Source: Marinilabilia rubra (GTDB lineage Bacteria; Bacteroidota; Bacteroidia; Bacteroidales; Marinilabiliaceae). Taken from it: a DNA stretch of 64,000 nt. Below are positions 6,832 through 15,539 of the stretch, piece by piece (positions within the stretch are counted from its first letter, which is position 1; each line of letters starts with the position of its first letter). The notes under the pieces are model-generated. The model was given only the letters and a program-made list of their open reading frames with translations. It did no database searches and had not been told where the DNA came from. Position numbers and translations under genes: made by a program. The DNA is taken from the NCBI RefSeq assembly GCF_003121985.1, contig NZ_QEWP01000004.1:62001-126000 (forward strand), in the 5' to 3' direction.

Positions 6832-7959
6832 TTATAGGTCTATTGTAGGGATTATATTCGCTGCTTCACGTTGTTTTTGGTCAACAATTTTGGCATAGAT
6901 TTCTGTTGTCCGGAGTTCTTTATGGCCAAGTCTTTTCGATACAGTATAAATATCAGCACCATTTTCCAACATCAGTACGGCATTTGTGTGGCGGCTTGAG
7001 TGGAATGTAAATTCTTTATATACCCCGGCTTTTATGGCCCATTTCATTAGAATATTGGTCGTTTGGGCAGTGTATTTTAAGCCAGGAATTACTTTGTCCT
7101 CAGGAGCGCCTCTATCGCCAAGCAGGTCTCTTGCATTTTTGCTGATGTAGAGGTATTCAAGTCCGTCGGTTTTTTTCTGGGTAAACACGATACGTAGCTC
7201 GTCTTCGTTTTCACGGACTTCTTTCCATGTTAGTTTTTCTATGTCAGAATACCTTAATCCTGTAAGGCAGGCAAATAAAAAAGCTTTTTTTATAGCAGGG
7301 ATTCTGCATTCAGCCTTTGCTAATTTTTGAACTTCTCCATGCGTTAAATATGGCCGTTCAACTTCCGCTTTTGGGAATCCTTTAACTCGTTTACCTGGAT
7401 TATCGAAAATAACATGATCGTCAAAGGCCTGATTTAATGCTGCTTTGACTTTAGCGAAATAGGAAAGTTTTGTATTTGGAGATAAGGGTTTTCCTTGGGG
7501 AGTAGTTGCATCTTTATCAAGATATTTCTTAAATCCTTTAAGTGCATTTGTGTCAATATCAGAAAAGGAGGTATTGGGATTAAAGTATTTGAGTAAATGT
7601 TTATAAGCACTATCCCAATTGCCATGGTTTCCCTGGCTTTCAAATCGCTCATCCGTAAGTTTCTTGAAATATGCAAGAAAATTTGCCCGAACCTTGGTTT
7701 CAGTTTTAAAGCCAAACTTTCCGGAATCGTATTCCGCTTGTTTTTTGGTTTTTACTTTTTCAGCAAGTTCTAAATTAGTTCTGTTCTCTTCTTTTTGTTT
7801 AGGCGTTTTCGGTTTTTCATATAGATACAATTCAAGATTCTCAAACTCCCGATTGTGTTTAATTTTACCGTTGACATCTTTGGAGTAGCCTTTATAATAT
7901 TCGAGGAACAGACTAATGCGTCCATCCTTTAGTTTTCTCTTACGTAGATTAATTTTCAT
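6832..7959 (-). CDS. Tyrosine recombinase (integrase) of the island
   Basis: A 375-aa protein of the Bacteroidota integrase type: an N-terminal arm-binding domain (about 1-85), a SAM-like core-binding domain (about 90-190) and a catalytic domain. The catalytic residues are visible: Arg236 (TGLRYSDI), His320 and Arg323 (HSSRH), His346 (LGHKELRTT) and the nucleophile Tyr355 (EIYAKI). It catalyses integration and excision of the element. It is the last gene before mnmE, 151 bp from the mnmE stop, as expected for an integrase next to its attachment site. The 8000-8100 stretch between them is very AT-rich. Confidence 0.95.
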   Translation of the reverse strand: MKINLRKRKLKDGRISLFLEYYKGYSKDVNGKIKHNREFENLELYLYEKPKTPKQKEENRTNLELAEKVKTKKQAEYDSGKFGFKTETKVRANFLAYFKKLTDERFESQGNHGNWDSAYKHLLKYFNPNTSFSDIDTNALKGFKKYLDKDATTPQGKPLSPNTKLSYFAKVKAALNQAFDDHVIFDNPGKRVKGFPKAEVERPYLTHGEVQKLAKAECRIPAIKKAFLFACLTGLRYSDIEKLTWKEVRENEDELRIVFTQKKTDGLEYLYISKNARDLLGDRGAPEDKVIPGLKYTAQTTNILMKWAIKAGVYKEFTFHSSRHTNAVLMLENGADIYTVSKRLGHKELRTTEIYAKIVDQKQREAANIIPTIDL

Positions 7960-8110
7960 CTTTTTACAACTTTTTCCTTTGGTGTTGTAAAAATAAAGTA
8001 AAATAATCTCAAATAAAAGAATCTTGAAGAAAATTTAGAAAAAGAAAAATTTGATAAATACTTGGTATATAGTTAATTTATTTTCCTTTGTTTTCTGTGG
8101 GTTTCTTTTA

Positions 8111-8128
8111 TTATTTTCCGATACAGAA
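8111..8128 (-). other. Putative attachment site at the mnmE 3' end
   Basis: The last codons of mnmE read TTCTGTATCGGAAAATAA. The established SGI1 attachment site in the 3' end of trmE/mnmE is TTCTGTATYGGTAARTAA, so this matches at nearly every position. The island integrase abuts it, which is the same layout as in SGI1. A partial TTATTTTCC repeat lies nearby, around 8082. The second att copy must lie left of position 1, so the boundary is inferred rather than shown by a direct repeat. Confidence 0.5.
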
Positions 8129-9523
8129 GTTTTTAAAAATATTCCCCAGAACTTCATCAGTAGAAATCTGACCGGTTATTTCGCCCAAATAATGTAAAAC
8201 CTCTCTGATATCCTGAGATAAAAAATCCCCGGAAATTCCATTTTGAAGGCCTTCAAGGGTTCTTTGAATACCTTCAAGTGCATTTTTGAGAGCTTCGTAA
8301 TGCCGGGCATTGGTAACCACTACTTCATCATTGTCAATGGCTCCCGTATCCATAGTTTTAAGCAGTTCAGATGTTAACCTGTCAAGGTGAATGTGCATTT
8401 TTGCAGACAGTGGCACAACCGAATCGGTGCCGGTTAGTTCACGAAATGCTTTTTTAGAAAATCTTTTTTCCAAGATTTCCGAATCCACCAGATCAGTTTT
8501 ATTAACAACAACAATTAGTTGCTGCTTATCGGAATTCATGTGCCTTTTGACGTCTGAAACGGCCTGATGAATTTTGGCATCTTCGTCCTGGGCGTCCATC
8601 ATTAAAACAATAATGGATGCTTGCTTAATTTTATTGTAAGTAAGGGCAATACCCATACTTTCAACCTTATCGATGGTATTTCTTATCCCGGCTGTGTCTA
8701 TAAAGCGGAAAGTAATGCCCTGAATGTTCATAACATCTTCAATAACGTCGCGTGTTGTACCATGCACGTCTGAAACAAGAGCCCGTTCTTCCTGTAATAA
8801 GGCATTCAAAAGGGTGGATTTACCGGCATTGGTATGTCCCACAATTGCCACCGGAATGCCATTTTTTATGGCATTACCCAGTGAAAAGGAGTCTATAAGT
8901 TTTTTTAGAAGGTGCTCAATTTCCAGAACAAGATCAATGAGTTGTGACCGATCAGCAAACTCAACATCCTCTTCGCTGAAATCTAATTCAAGTTCAATAA
9001 GGGACGTAAATTCAAGAAGTTTACTACGCAGGTTGATTAACTCATTAGAAAAGCCTCCTTTCATTTGTTTGAGAGCTACTCTGCGAGCCGCTTCACTGCG
9101 TGCAGCAATTAAATCTGCAACTGCTTCAGCCTGACTTAAATCCATTTTCCCGTTTAGAAAAGATCTTTGGGTAAATTCTCCCGGCTTAGCCAAACGTGCA
9201 CCCTTGTCTGTAAGTAACTGAAGGATTTTTTGTTGGATGAAAACAGCCCCATGGCAGGAAATTTCAACTATGTCGTCTCCGGTAAATGATTTCGGACTCT
9301 TAAAGAGGGTAATAACAACTTCGTCAATATCGTTTTCTCCATCATAAATGGTCCCAAAATGCACTGTATTGGGAGCTTGTTCTGTGATTGATTTGTTTTT
9401 AGCAGCTGGTCTGAAGACATTTTCAGTAATGTTAAATGCTTTTGGTCCAGCCAAACGTAAAACGGCAATAGCTCCTGCACCGGGGGCCGTTGAAATTGCG
9501 CAAATTGTGTCTTCTAAAATCAT
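8111..9523 (-). CDS. mnmE: tRNA-modification GTPase MnmE
   Basis: A 470-aa protein of full family length. It has the N-terminal tetrahydrofolate-binding domain (TAPGAGAIAVLRLAG near 12-26), a helical domain and an inserted G domain with G1 GHTNAGKS (229-236), G2 TTRD (256-259), DTAG near 277 and NKTD. It ends in the conserved CIGK whose Cys is needed for activity. With MnmG it makes the cmnm5 group on wobble U34 of certain tRNAs. A TACATTTG box at 9541-9548 on this strand gives a leader of about 12 nt. Its 3' end appears to be the integration site of the neighbouring island and remains intact. Confidence 0.97.
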   Translation of the reverse strand: MILEDTICAISTAPGAGAIAVLRLAGPKAFNITENVFRPAAKNKSITEQAPNTVHFGTIYDGENDIDEVVITLFKSPKSFTGDDIVEISCHGAVFIQQKILQLLTDKGARLAKPGEFTQRSFLNGKMDLSQAEAVADLIAARSEAARRVALKQMKGGFSNELINLRSKLLEFTSLIELELDFSEEDVEFADRSQLIDLVLEIEHLLKKLIDSFSLGNAIKNGIPVAIVGHTNAGKSTLLNALLQEERALVSDVHGTTRDVIEDVMNIQGITFRFIDTAGIRNTIDKVESMGIALTYNKIKQASIIVLMMDAQDEDAKIHQAVSDVKRHMNSDKQQLIVVVNKTDLVDSEILEKRFSKKAFRELTGTDSVVPLSAKMHIHLDRLTSELLKTMDTGAIDNDEVVVTNARHYEALKNALEGIQRTLEGLQNGISGDFLSQDIREVLHYLGEITGQISTDEVLGNIFKNFCIGK

Positions 9524-9540
9524 GAAATCGCATTTTACTG

Positions 9541-9548
9541 CAAATGTA
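9541..9548 (-). promoter_or_regulatory. -7 promoter box of mnmE
   Basis: TACATTTG on the minus strand, a perfect TAnnTTTG, about 18 bp upstream of the mnmE ATG. A clear TTG at the expected -33 spacing was not found. Confidence 0.4.
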
Positions 9549-9567
9549 GTATTAAAAATGCGATGTT

Positions 9568-9598
9568 GGATTGGCAGTCAAAAGAACGTTGCCAATCC
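9568..9598. repeat. Perfect 9-bp inverted repeat between mnmE and the sugar-binding lipoprotein gene
   Basis: GGATTGGCA (9568-9576) and TGCCAATCC (9590-9598) form a stable stem. No T-run follows on the minus strand, so it is a poor intrinsic terminator. It may mark the end of the lipoprotein gene transcript or an operator. Confidence 0.4.
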
Positions 9599-9687
9599 AG
9601 CACCGCAGTACCGGATTTTTTTTATATAAAAAAGATCACAAATAGATTAGACCAGTCAGTTGTTGTTTATGACATAATTTCTGATAG

Positions 9688-10683
9688 TTACTGGTAAATC
9701 TCCTCTTCTTTTACATAGCCTTCAGAAACCACTGTCATTTTTATGTTTTGGCGGTTTACGACCTGGGCTGAAAGTAATACCGAAGGAACCAATTTATGGC
9801 CGTTGTTAACAGTAATATTGGTGTTTATGGGACCTTCCTCTTCTGCTAGCTTCATTGCCATGTTTACGGCCGTATAAGCCATAGCATCGATTGGTTTAAA
9901 GATTGTGATGGTCTGATAACCGGCTACGATGTTTCTAATAGCCTCTACTTCGGCATCCTGTCCTGCAACCAAAACTTCTCTTTGTAAGTTATGCTCCTGC
10001 AATGCACGAATTGCACCACCGGCCAGTTCATCATTACCGGCAATTATGGCATCAAGCTCAGGGTTATCATTTGACAGATAGTTATCTATAATTTCATAAG
10101 CCTCTTCAGAATTCCAGTTTTCTACAGACTCATCTACAACAATTTCAATGTCACCTTTTTCGATGAGCGGTTGTAAAACATTCATCCATCCAAGATGTAG
10201 TAAGGCAGCATTGTTGTCTTTTGTTGGCCCTCCAAGTAAGGCAAATTTTCCGTTCGGGGCCATTGTAGAAAGGTATTCTGCTTGCAACTCGCCAATATTT
10301 ATATTATCTGTAGATACATAATAGTCGACATCAGAATCACGAATCATTCTGTCATAAGAAATCACTGGAATGTCCTTCTTATGAGCTTCCCTGACTATGT
10401 CGCGTGAAGCATGCAAATCAACAGGAATGACAACTAAAACATCCACATGGTCATAGATCAATTCCATTGTCTGTTCCAATTGTTTAGGAGAGTTGCCATC
10501 CGCAATCCGAACTAATGGTATTCCCCCTAATTCTTCAACGCGCTTTTCAAATAATTCTTTGTCCTTTTCCCAACGTTCAATGTTAAGAGTGTCCATTAAA
10601 AACCCTATTTTAGGTTTGTTGTTACAACTTACCAGGATCACGGCAAGCAACAGAGTACTGAGGAGATAACCGAATGATTTCAT
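9688..10683 (-). CDS. Periplasmic sugar-binding lipoprotein, XylF-like
   Basis: A 331-aa protein with a lipoprotein signal (LLLAVILVSC, Cys at about residue 20). The rest is a type I periplasmic binding fold: IGFLMDTLNIERW, DVLVVIPVDLHASRDIV, VISYDRMI, LDAIIAGNDELAGGAI and VAGQDAE. These are hallmarks of xylose/ribose-type binding proteins. No permease or ATPase gene is next to it, so it may act as a sensor or work with a transporter encoded elsewhere. The substrate is not deducible. It lies upstream of mnmE on the same strand, 164 bp away, and shares a short divergent promoter region with the acetyltransferase gene. Confidence 0.88.
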   Translation of the reverse strand: MKSFGYLLSTLLLAVILVSCNNKPKIGFLMDTLNIERWEKDKELFEKRVEELGGIPLVRIADGNSPKQLEQTMELIYDHVDVLVVIPVDLHASRDIVREAHKKDIPVISYDRMIRDSDVDYYVSTDNINIGELQAEYLSTMAPNGKFALLGGPTKDNNAALLHLGWMNVLQPLIEKGDIEIVVDESVENWNSEEAYEIIDNYLSNDNPELDAIIAGNDELAGGAIRALQEHNLQREVLVAGQDAEVEAIRNIVAGYQTITIFKPIDAMAYTAVNMAMKLAEEEGPINTNITVNNGHKLVPSVLLSAQVVNRQNIKMTVVSEGYVKEEEIYQ

Positions 10684-10865
10684 AGGACAAGATTTTCAGT
10701 TAGTAATTTTTCTTAATTTACGAATTTTTGGGGTCAACGTAAAGAGTTTTTTTGCATGCTTTAACATTGAAGTTTATCAAAATCATTCATTTTAAGGGTT
10801 ATTTATTATATTCACAACCTGATTGTGAATGCTGCATTTTTCAGCAATATCTCAGAAAAATTTTT

Positions 10866-11432
10866 ATGGTTATGAAAGTGGACCTTTCCAGGTATGATAA
10901 CAGCTGGTATTATCCCGGTAGAGGGGTGTTTGTCAGAACTTTGTGGTATTTTGTGAATGCCCTGTTTTTTGTTCCATCTATTTGGCCTGTTTCATCCCTG
11001 AAGGTAAGGCTTTTAAGAGTCTTTGGAGCAAAGATAGGTAAGGGAGTGGTAATCAAGCCACGGGTAAACATTAAATATCCATGGAATTTATCAATTGGGG
11101 ATTATACCTGGATAGGAGAGGGGGTTTGGATCGATAATCTTGCCAGGGTTTCAATTGGCGCTAATTGCTGCTTATCACAGGATGCTTTGTTGCTTTGCGG
11201 GAACCATAACTATACAAAGCCAACATTCGACCTGATGGTAGGTGAGATAACTCTGGAAGATGGGGTTTGGATTGGGGCAAGATCAGTTGTATCAGGTAAT
11301 ACTTATTGTTATTCACATAGTGTTTTGGCACTTCAGAGTGTATCAGGCGGAAAACTGGATGCTTATTCCGTTTACCGGGGTAATCCGGCCGAAAAAGTAA
11401 AAACAAGAGATTTGGCAGGGAGCATCGACTAA
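10866..11432 (+). CDS. WcaF-like hexapeptide acetyltransferase
   Basis: The likely start is the ATG at 10866 or 10872 (MKVDLSRYDNSWYYPGRG). The open frame extends to 10752, but those codons look like leader sequence. The protein (188 aa) has the left-handed beta-helix pattern of LbH acyltransferases: IGKGVVIKPRVNIKYPWNLSIGDYTWIGEGVWIDNLARVSIGANCCLSQDALLLCGNHNY, close to colanic-acid acetyltransferase WcaF. It probably O-acetylates a sugar of the exopolysaccharide whose export genes follow. It ends with a 4-bp convergent overlap with the outer-membrane protein gene. Confidence 0.85.
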   Translation: MVMKVDLSRYDNSWYYPGRGVFVRTLWYFVNALFFVPSIWPVSSLKVRLLRVFGAKIGKGVVIKPRVNIKYPWNLSIGDYTWIGEGVWIDNLARVSIGANCCLSQDALLLCGNHNYTKPTFDLMVGEITLEDGVWIGARSVVSGNTYCYSHSVLALQSVSGGKLDAYSVYRGNPAEKVKTRDLAGSID

Positions 11433-13039
11433 AAATATTCGTAATAAATATTTTGAAGTGATGTTCTGAAAGCTGCATAAATGTAATTTCCGCTGACAGA
11501 TTCCTGATCGTTCGATATTTTTCTGTAGCGCGCCCCCATCATAAGATTCATGTTGTTTTTTGGATTAATAAGCCATGAAACATTTAACTGGGCTTGAGTG
11601 AGTTTGGATTTCAGCCCCTGTCCAATTGCATGTCCATAATCTGCAGGCCTTGTAATATTTGGTTTGTGAATACTCCCACCATAACTAATATCTTCAGACA
11701 TATCTAATCCTTTGGTGGCCAGTTGTGCTTTAAACTCAAAATGCCAACGGCCTGTACGGTATCTCAAAAAGCTTATACTTTCTCTGAAATTGGCTCCCAG
11801 CGGATGTGCCAATTCCTGATTGAAATGGCCATAGTTGGTTATGGGCTGGTAGTGCGAGTAAGTATAGGGACGTACCTGACTATATTCTGTTTGGAAATCG
11901 AAATTTTGTATTCCCAAAAGATTAAATATTTCTAATCCTGCAAGAAACCCCTGCTTATTTGCCCACCATTTTTCGCCGGAGAATACTTCATCAAATTTGA
12001 ATTCACCCAACACAAACTGACCGTATATCGCTGCATCTTTCCAGAGAATGTATTTAAAGTTGAGTCCCATGGTCATATTGTCCGGTGACCCCAGATTATA
12101 CTCAACAGGCCTGAATACCACCAACGGGGTGACATAGTTTACATCAATTCCCCTGTGCCCTACGGTGTCTTTTGCAGCCCAAATAACACTTTCAAAGAGT
12201 CCGAGACTAAATCTGTCCCCAATATTCCAGTTCAGGTAATGAAACGCTCCGTATTTAGATGGATAACGGGTGTCTCCCAAAGTTCTGTCTCTTTCGAAAT
12301 GCTTCAGTTCACTAACCAATAACATGTACTTAGCATTCAGAAAAGATGCTGTCATTTTGAAAAAAGGGTAACTGTAAGCCACATCAGAAAGGAATAAAGA
12401 CCGATAGCCATCGCCTATGAAATTCTTTCCGAATCCTGCCTGAAGATTGATCCATTTACCGGCATTGTAACTAACATAACCGGTTGATTGCGCATAATCA
12501 TGACCATTTTCTCCAAAGTCTTTACGCCGCCCCTGACCGGGAACAATGTCTCTTTGTCTGGCAAATTCGTCAATATATCCGGGCAGTGTGGCCTGATTTT
12601 CCCGGAGGTCAACATAAAACCCGAGGTTTTCCCCAAGTTTGCCTTCCACCATTGCTCCACGGGTATTTACAAACCATGTTTCTCCTGTCTGGCTGTCATT
12701 GCCCATTTCAAAGTTAAAAATGGGGTTTATTCTTATTTCAACATTGTTTTTATCCCAGGAAAAAAGATCTGTTGAAAAGAAACGCTTAAGAATCCCGGCA
12801 TTATTAGAAGTGGTGGGAAGTCCACGTTGAATCAGGGAATCAGTATTGTATTTTTCTGATAGCTCATCAATTCTGAGTGGTTTTAAAGATCCGTGAAGGT
12901 TTTGTCCGGGCCGATGGAGTATTCTTTCAAAAGGATTATATGTCCGGTTGTTGTCGCTATTATATAATTGTGCAGGGCTTTGAAAATAACCCAATGCAAA
13001 GATCAACACTAAAAAATATTTAATAAGCACCAATTTCAT
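11429..13039 (-). CDS. Outer-membrane beta-barrel protein, Wzi/capsule-assembly-like
   Basis: A 536-aa protein with a cleavable signal peptide (MKLVLIKYFLVLIFALGYFQSPAQ). The body shows alternating aromatic strands typical of an outer-membrane barrel (for example FYVDLRENQATL, YVSYNAGKWINLQAGFGKNFIGDGYRSLFLSD and a C-terminal aromatic strand ending YYEYF). The GKNFIGDGYRSL region resembles the Wzi-like capsule-assembly family. It lies downstream of the BY-kinase and Wza genes on the same strand. This points to anchoring or secretion of the polysaccharide at the cell surface. The exact family is from memory. Confidence 0.75.
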   Translation of the reverse strand: MKLVLIKYFLVLIFALGYFQSPAQLYNSDNNRTYNPFERILHRPGQNLHGSLKPLRIDELSEKYNTDSLIQRGLPTTSNNAGILKRFFSTDLFSWDKNNVEIRINPIFNFEMGNDSQTGETWFVNTRGAMVEGKLGENLGFYVDLRENQATLPGYIDEFARQRDIVPGQGRRKDFGENGHDYAQSTGYVSYNAGKWINLQAGFGKNFIGDGYRSLFLSDVAYSYPFFKMTASFLNAKYMLLVSELKHFERDRTLGDTRYPSKYGAFHYLNWNIGDRFSLGLFESVIWAAKDTVGHRGIDVNYVTPLVVFRPVEYNLGSPDNMTMGLNFKYILWKDAAIYGQFVLGEFKFDEVFSGEKWWANKQGFLAGLEIFNLLGIQNFDFQTEYSQVRPYTYSHYQPITNYGHFNQELAHPLGANFRESISFLRYRTGRWHFEFKAQLATKGLDMSEDISYGGSIHKPNITRPADYGHAIGQGLKSKLTQAQLNVSWLINPKNNMNLMMGARYRKISNDQESVSGNYIYAAFRTSLQNIYYEYF

Positions 13040-13092
13040 TTTTTCCGGTTTTAGAGGCAGAAAAAAAATCGAGAGAATAATATCGCGGTGGT

Positions 13093-15510
13093 TTACTGTT
13101 CTTCGTAATACCCATGCCCGTAGCCGTATCCATAGCCGTAACCATAACCGTATCCGTACCCATAGCCGTATTTCATTCCTCTCTTGCCTTTTTTTACCTG
13201 CAAATCGTTAAATAATATCCCCACATTATCAATGCCTTCATCCCCAATGTTTTTAAGTGTCTGAGCAAAAGCTTCTCTGACTGTGAAATTTTGCCTTGCC
13301 AGGAAGATGAGTGTGTCAGATTTTCTTGCCAATAAAATTGGATCCGCAACTACACCCATGGGAGGAGTATCGAGTACAATTACATCAAAACGGCGAGATA
13401 ACTCAGCAAAAAGATCATCCGTTTTATCTGAGGAAATAAGCTCAGAAGGATTAGGAGGAATGGCACCTGAGGGGATAACACTCAGGTTTTCCTGCCCGCC
13501 ATCATGAATTATCTCATCCAGGGTCACCTTTCCAATATAGAATTGGGAGAGGCCGTTGTAATCATCAAGATTTAGAATTTTATTGAGACCTGGTTTCCTT
13601 AAATCAAAACCAATAAGAACGGTCTTCTTCCCTGAATAAGCAAAAACAGCTGCCAGATTTAGCGCACAAAAAGTTTTGCCCTCGCCGGGCATAGAGCTCG
13701 AAACAGAAATTATTGGAGTTTTTTGATTGGAAGTCATATACTCCAGTCTTGTCCTTACCCTTCGAAAAGTTTCGGTTATTACCGATCGGGGGTGATTTGC
13801 AACAACATTGGTGACACCTTTATGGCTATGCATAATATGGCCAACAACAGGCTTTTGAGTTAATTTCTCAATTTCATCTGTTGAAGATATTTTATTATTC
13901 AACAGATGTCTCAGGACAATGAAAATAAGAGGGAGCAATACCCCGGCAAAAAATGCTTTTTGGTAATTAGATGAAGTTTTTGGTGAAACCTGCCCTGTAA
14001 ATATCGGGGTTTCTAAAACAGAATGATCAGAAGTGTTAGAGGCTTTCTGGATTTGAGCTTCTGATCTTTTTCTAAGCAAAAAGGTATAAACTTCGCTGTT
14101 AAGATCAAATTGCCGTTCAATACCAAGGAGTTTTCTTTCTTTTTCCGGTAACTGATAGAGTTGACGGGTCATCAACATCTTTTCTTCTGCAAGTCTGTCT
14201 ATGGATTCTCCGATTATCTCTTTCTGATTTTTTATTGCCTCCATCAAAGTTTGACGTGCAACGATTATTTGTTTGTCAAGTTCTTGCTTATAAGGGTTTT
14301 GCTGCCCATTAAGAGTCAATCTTTCATTATTCAGATCAAGAATTTTATTTATTTGCCTGGAAATAATGGGATTGTCAATTTCAAAGGCTGCCGGGGCAAG
14401 TCCCTTATTCAAGACATCATCTGATGAAAAATATTGCCCAAGATAATTGTAGTAATTAAGGGTGAGTTTTTTTTCGGAAATGCGTGTGCTTAATTCCTGG
14501 ATTTGAGAAAAAAGGTGTTCGGCTTCAGCGCTTATGCTTTGTATTTGATTTTCTGTCCGGAAAGTACTTAACTGTGTCCCCTTTCTGGCTAAAGAATCTG
14601 AGATAACTATTAATTGTTCCTCAATAAAATTAATTGTATTGGTAGCTATCTGATTTTTCTTTTCAAGATTGGCCTGAATAAAGGTTGATGATAATTTCTG
14701 CAGAAATGTGATGTTTTTTTGATGATTGTGGCCGGTGACAGAAATATGAACAATTGAAGAATTTTCGCCAGCCTTATTCGCACGCAGCACTCTTGAATAT
14801 TGTGAGGTGAGATTCTCCGGGTGATTGAATCTGAAATAGTAAGCTTTATCATTGGACGTGCGCAAACTTTTATTGATAATTCTGGCTTTAAGCCATGGTA
14901 AATCAATTATTTCTCCAAAAGAATAGGTTCGTTTAAAATCATTTATGCCTCCAATTGCACTCGTAGACTCAGTTTTATAGTTAATGGTTCCGGCACTTTC
15001 TGCTTTAACGCTTATCTGAAATTGATTGTTATCAATAACGGTAAGGTAAATGGGAACATTCAAAAGTTGCGTGGCAGAAGAGTCAAACTGAACTTCAAAT
15101 CCCGGCGAAGAGTATATTTCTGTGTCTTTTAATCGTCCTGAAGCAAAATAGCTTACATGAAAATCGAGCTGATCAATGGTTTTGCGGATAATATCTCTCG
15201 ACGTAAGAACCGCTATCTGGTTGTCCAGGTTTCTTTGCCCGGGGGTTAACCCGAACCCCTGCATCATATCATCCTGCGTCCTTTCAGAACCTCTCTCTTC
15301 CATTAGCATCGACATAGATGCGCGATAAACAGGAGGTGTGTAGCGATGGATGCTAAAAACTATACCAAGGGCCAGGGGAATTGTAATTGCGAAAACCCAC
15401 CAAAAACGCAACAAATCAAAAATCACCTTTCGGTAATCCAGCATAAATGCTGTTGACTGGTCTCTGTTTTCTGGCTGATTGTTTAAGTTGGGGCGATAGT
15501 TTGAATTCAT
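13093..15510 (-). CDS. Polysaccharide co-polymerase / BY-type tyrosine kinase (Wzc-like) with Tyr-Gly tail
   Basis: An 805-aa protein of full Wzc length. It has a Wzz domain with a first membrane span near residues 30-55, a long periplasmic coiled-coil region, and a second span near 515 (AFFAGVLLPLIFIVL). The cytoplasmic kinase has Walker A GEGKT (609-613), Walker A' GFDLRKP and Walker B VLDTPP near 714. The C-terminus carries nine Tyr-Gly dipeptides and then HGYYEEQ (residues 781-805; 11 tyrosines in 25 residues), the expected autophosphorylation cluster but unusually regular. BY-kinases control polymer length and export through cycles of phosphorylation. It lies 30 bp downstream of the wza-like gene. 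Confidence 0.93.
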   Translation of the reverse strand: MNSNYRPNLNNQPENRDQSTAFMLDYRKVIFDLLRFWWVFAITIPLALGIVFSIHRYTPPVYRASMSMLMEERGSERTQDDMMQGFGLTPGQRNLDNQIAVLTSRDIIRKTIDQLDFHVSYFASGRLKDTEIYSSPGFEVQFDSSATQLLNVPIYLTVIDNNQFQISVKAESAGTINYKTESTSAIGGINDFKRTYSFGEIIDLPWLKARIINKSLRTSNDKAYYFRFNHPENLTSQYSRVLRANKAGENSSIVHISVTGHNHQKNITFLQKLSSTFIQANLEKKNQIATNTINFIEEQLIVISDSLARKGTQLSTFRTENQIQSISAEAEHLFSQIQELSTRISEKKLTLNYYNYLGQYFSSDDVLNKGLAPAAFEIDNPIISRQINKILDLNNERLTLNGQQNPYKQELDKQIIVARQTLMEAIKNQKEIIGESIDRLAEEKMLMTRQLYQLPEKERKLLGIERQFDLNSEVYTFLLRKRSEAQIQKASNTSDHSVLETPIFTGQVSPKTSSNYQKAFFAGVLLPLIFIVLRHLLNNKISSTDEIEKLTQKPVVGHIMHSHKGVTNVVANHPRSVITETFRRVRTRLEYMTSNQKTPIISVSSSMPGEGKTFCALNLAAVFAYSGKKTVLIGFDLRKPGLNKILNLDDYNGLSQFYIGKVTLDEIIHDGGQENLSVIPSGAIPPNPSELISSDKTDDLFAELSRRFDVIVLDTPPMGVVADPILLARKSDTLIFLARQNFTVREAFAQTLKNIGDEGIDNVGILFNDLQVKKGKRGMKYGYGYGYGYGYGYGYGYGHGYYEEQ

Positions 15511-15539
15511 TTATAGTTTTCTTTTCCTAAGTTCATAAG

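Noticed and set aside
6932-6946. TTTTCGATACAG-like sequence as a second att copy
   Set aside because: It encodes part of the integrase catalytic domain (TVSKRLGHKE) and matches only a dozen bases of the mnmE end.
8724-9134. 136-codon frame antisense to mnmE
   Set aside because: Ser- and Arg-rich shadow of a conserved GTPase domain; no support of its own.
9568-9598. Inverted repeat as terminator of the sugar-binding lipoprotein gene
   Set aside because: No T-run follows the stem on the relevant strand, so it was listed only as a repeat.
13100-13170. Tandem repeat as a possible CRISPR-like array
   Set aside because: It is the in-frame Tyr-Gly coding repeat of the kinase, with 6-bp units and no spacers.
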